Source: Croceivirga lutea (GTDB taxonomy: Bacteria > Bacteroidota > Bacteroidia > Flavobacteriales > Flavobacteriaceae). Taken from it: a stretch of DNA of 64,000 nucleotides. Below, one piece after another: positions 63,403 to 64,000 of this stretch. The DNA is taken from assembly GCF_014235875.1 (NCBI RefSeq), contig NZ_JACJUK010000003.1:372001-436000 (forward strand). The letters run 5' to 3'. Made by a program: the position numbers and the translations under genes. How positions within the stretch are numbered: the first letter of the stretch is position 1; each line of letters opens with the position of its first letter. The notes beneath the pieces were generated by a model, which had not been told where the DNA came from, searched no databases, and worked only from the letters and a program-made list of their open reading frames with translations.

Positions 63403-64000
63403 TTATAAAAGTTGAAAATTGATTTTAAGTTCTTCAAAAATAGGTGTCATGTAATCAATATCTGACTTTTTATCTTCAATATAAAAAGCATTTATATCAA
63501 TTTTATCGCCATACATAGCTTTTAGATTCACTAACGCTGTTGATGGATAAGAGTATATATGTGTTGGCTTATAAGTTTCTATAACCTCTTCTATTGGATT
63601 GTTTTGAGTAATGTCTTTATAGGTAAAATTAGCGCCGACCACGCGCTCGAAATTTGATGATTTATCTGCGTGATGTCCTTTAAAAAATACAATTTCAAAA
63701 CCTTGCTCGGTCATAATTGAAATCATTTGTCTGTAAATGTCTTTTACCTCATCATTAGTAAGCAAAGATGGTTTGCCGCCTAAAATTAACGCGCTTCTTT
63801 TGTTTGGTTCATACGTATTAGCTTGCATTGCTACTTTAACCAATTTGTTTTTTGCCCCCAATGTAAATTTTGGCAATACTGTGTAAATAGCCTTAATTTC
63901 AGAGGAGTTGTAAGGAAATATTTTTGGTATAAACTTATAAGAAATGCCCAACCATTTTCCAATCTTTTTGCGCGTATCGTGAATTTTTTTAAAAGGTTCT
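63403..64000 (-). CDS. C-terminal part of a polysialyltransferase/GT52-like glycosyltransferase (cut by window)
   Basis: The frame is open to the right edge with sequence KKIHDTRKKIGKWLG before a TTG that is not the start, so the gene continues outside. About 199 residues are seen. A beta-alpha pattern with FKGHHADKSS and the stretch THIYSYPSTALVNLKAMYG resembles the His-Pro-like and Ser-Ser/Thr motifs of bacterial sialyl- and polysialyltransferases. The call is tentative, because the N-terminal half is missing. Function in capsule or EPS synthesis is supported by location. Confidence 0.4.
   Translation of the reverse strand, partial: EPFKKIHDTRKKIGKWLGISYKFIPKIFPYNSSEIKAIYTVLPKFTLGAKNKLVKVAMQANTYEPNKRSALILGGKPSLLTNDEVKDIYRQMISIMTEQGFEIVFFKGHHADKSSNFERVVGANFTYKDITQNNPIEEVIETYKPTHIYSYPSTALVNLKAMYGDKIDINAFYIEDKKSDIDYMTPIFEELKINFQLL

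Overview
The window reads as a chromosomal segment of a Flavobacteriaceae bacterium (Bacteroidota), probably marine. The signs are low GC, gliding and type IX secretion genes (gldH, sprE/porW), B-type succinate dehydrogenase, an ATP synthase operon lacking atpD/atpC, many families confined to this phylum (DUF4292, DUF4254, DUF5687, DUF6427, HU-CCDC81/SPOR), promoters of the TTG...TAnnTTTG type, almost no Shine-Dalgarno sequences and frequent GTG/TTG starts. Coding density is very high. I found no rRNA, tRNA, insertion sequence, prophage or CRISPR array.

Layout. 0-9 kb: a BrnQ permease cut by the left edge, a tiny membrane protein, aminopeptidase P, a large secreted Asp-box propeller protein with DUF2721 and cupin genes, then a RimK-type glutamate ligase overlapping an AstE/AspA-family deacylase. 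9-14.4 kb: sdhCAB with a clear promoter and terminator, a secreted beta-rich protein, a GNAT acetyltransferase and a 620-base stretch holding a decayed ORF, a 35-residue ORF and two terminators. 14.4-21 kb: scoAB, then a minus-strand chain of RicT-like protein, GldH and PBP1A, then TrhO. 20.9-24.7 kb: recA and an ECF sigma operon (lipoprotein, sigma factor, hybrid anti-sigma/beta-barrel protein). 24.7-30 kb: plsC, trpS, dprA, an HU-CCDC81/SPOR protein, a thioesterase and an aldo/keto reductase. 30-36 kb: an envelope operon (Wzx-like flippase, dut, sugar nucleotidyltransferase, TPR, DUF4292, EnvC-like). 36-47 kb: a lipoprotein, an MFS transporter and a long sprE-bactofilin-atp operon. 47-56.6 kb: a two-gene ABC transporter, a PaaE-like reductase, a patatin, an arsenosugar pair (ArsS), GT9 with DUF4254, DUF6427, DUF6341 and purD. 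56.6-64 kb: one end of a surface polysaccharide locus (UDP-xylose synthase, WcaJ-like transferase, GT4, two O-antigen ligase/polymerase paralogues, a lipoprotein and a truncated polysialyltransferase-like gene).

The most interesting signal is around recA. The ECF sigma operon is preceded by CGCAACC-N15-CATCT, and a near-identical element (CGCAACC-N14-CATCT) points the other way between recA and trhO, about 80-110 bases before a strong intrinsic terminator. Together they suggest a sigma factor with a dual-membrane anti-sigma factor that may also drive a roughly 110-nt small RNA, comparable in logic to sigma-E and its sRNAs in Enterobacteria but built from Bacteroidota parts. This regulatory model is inference; the motifs, hairpin and protein architecture are visible directly.
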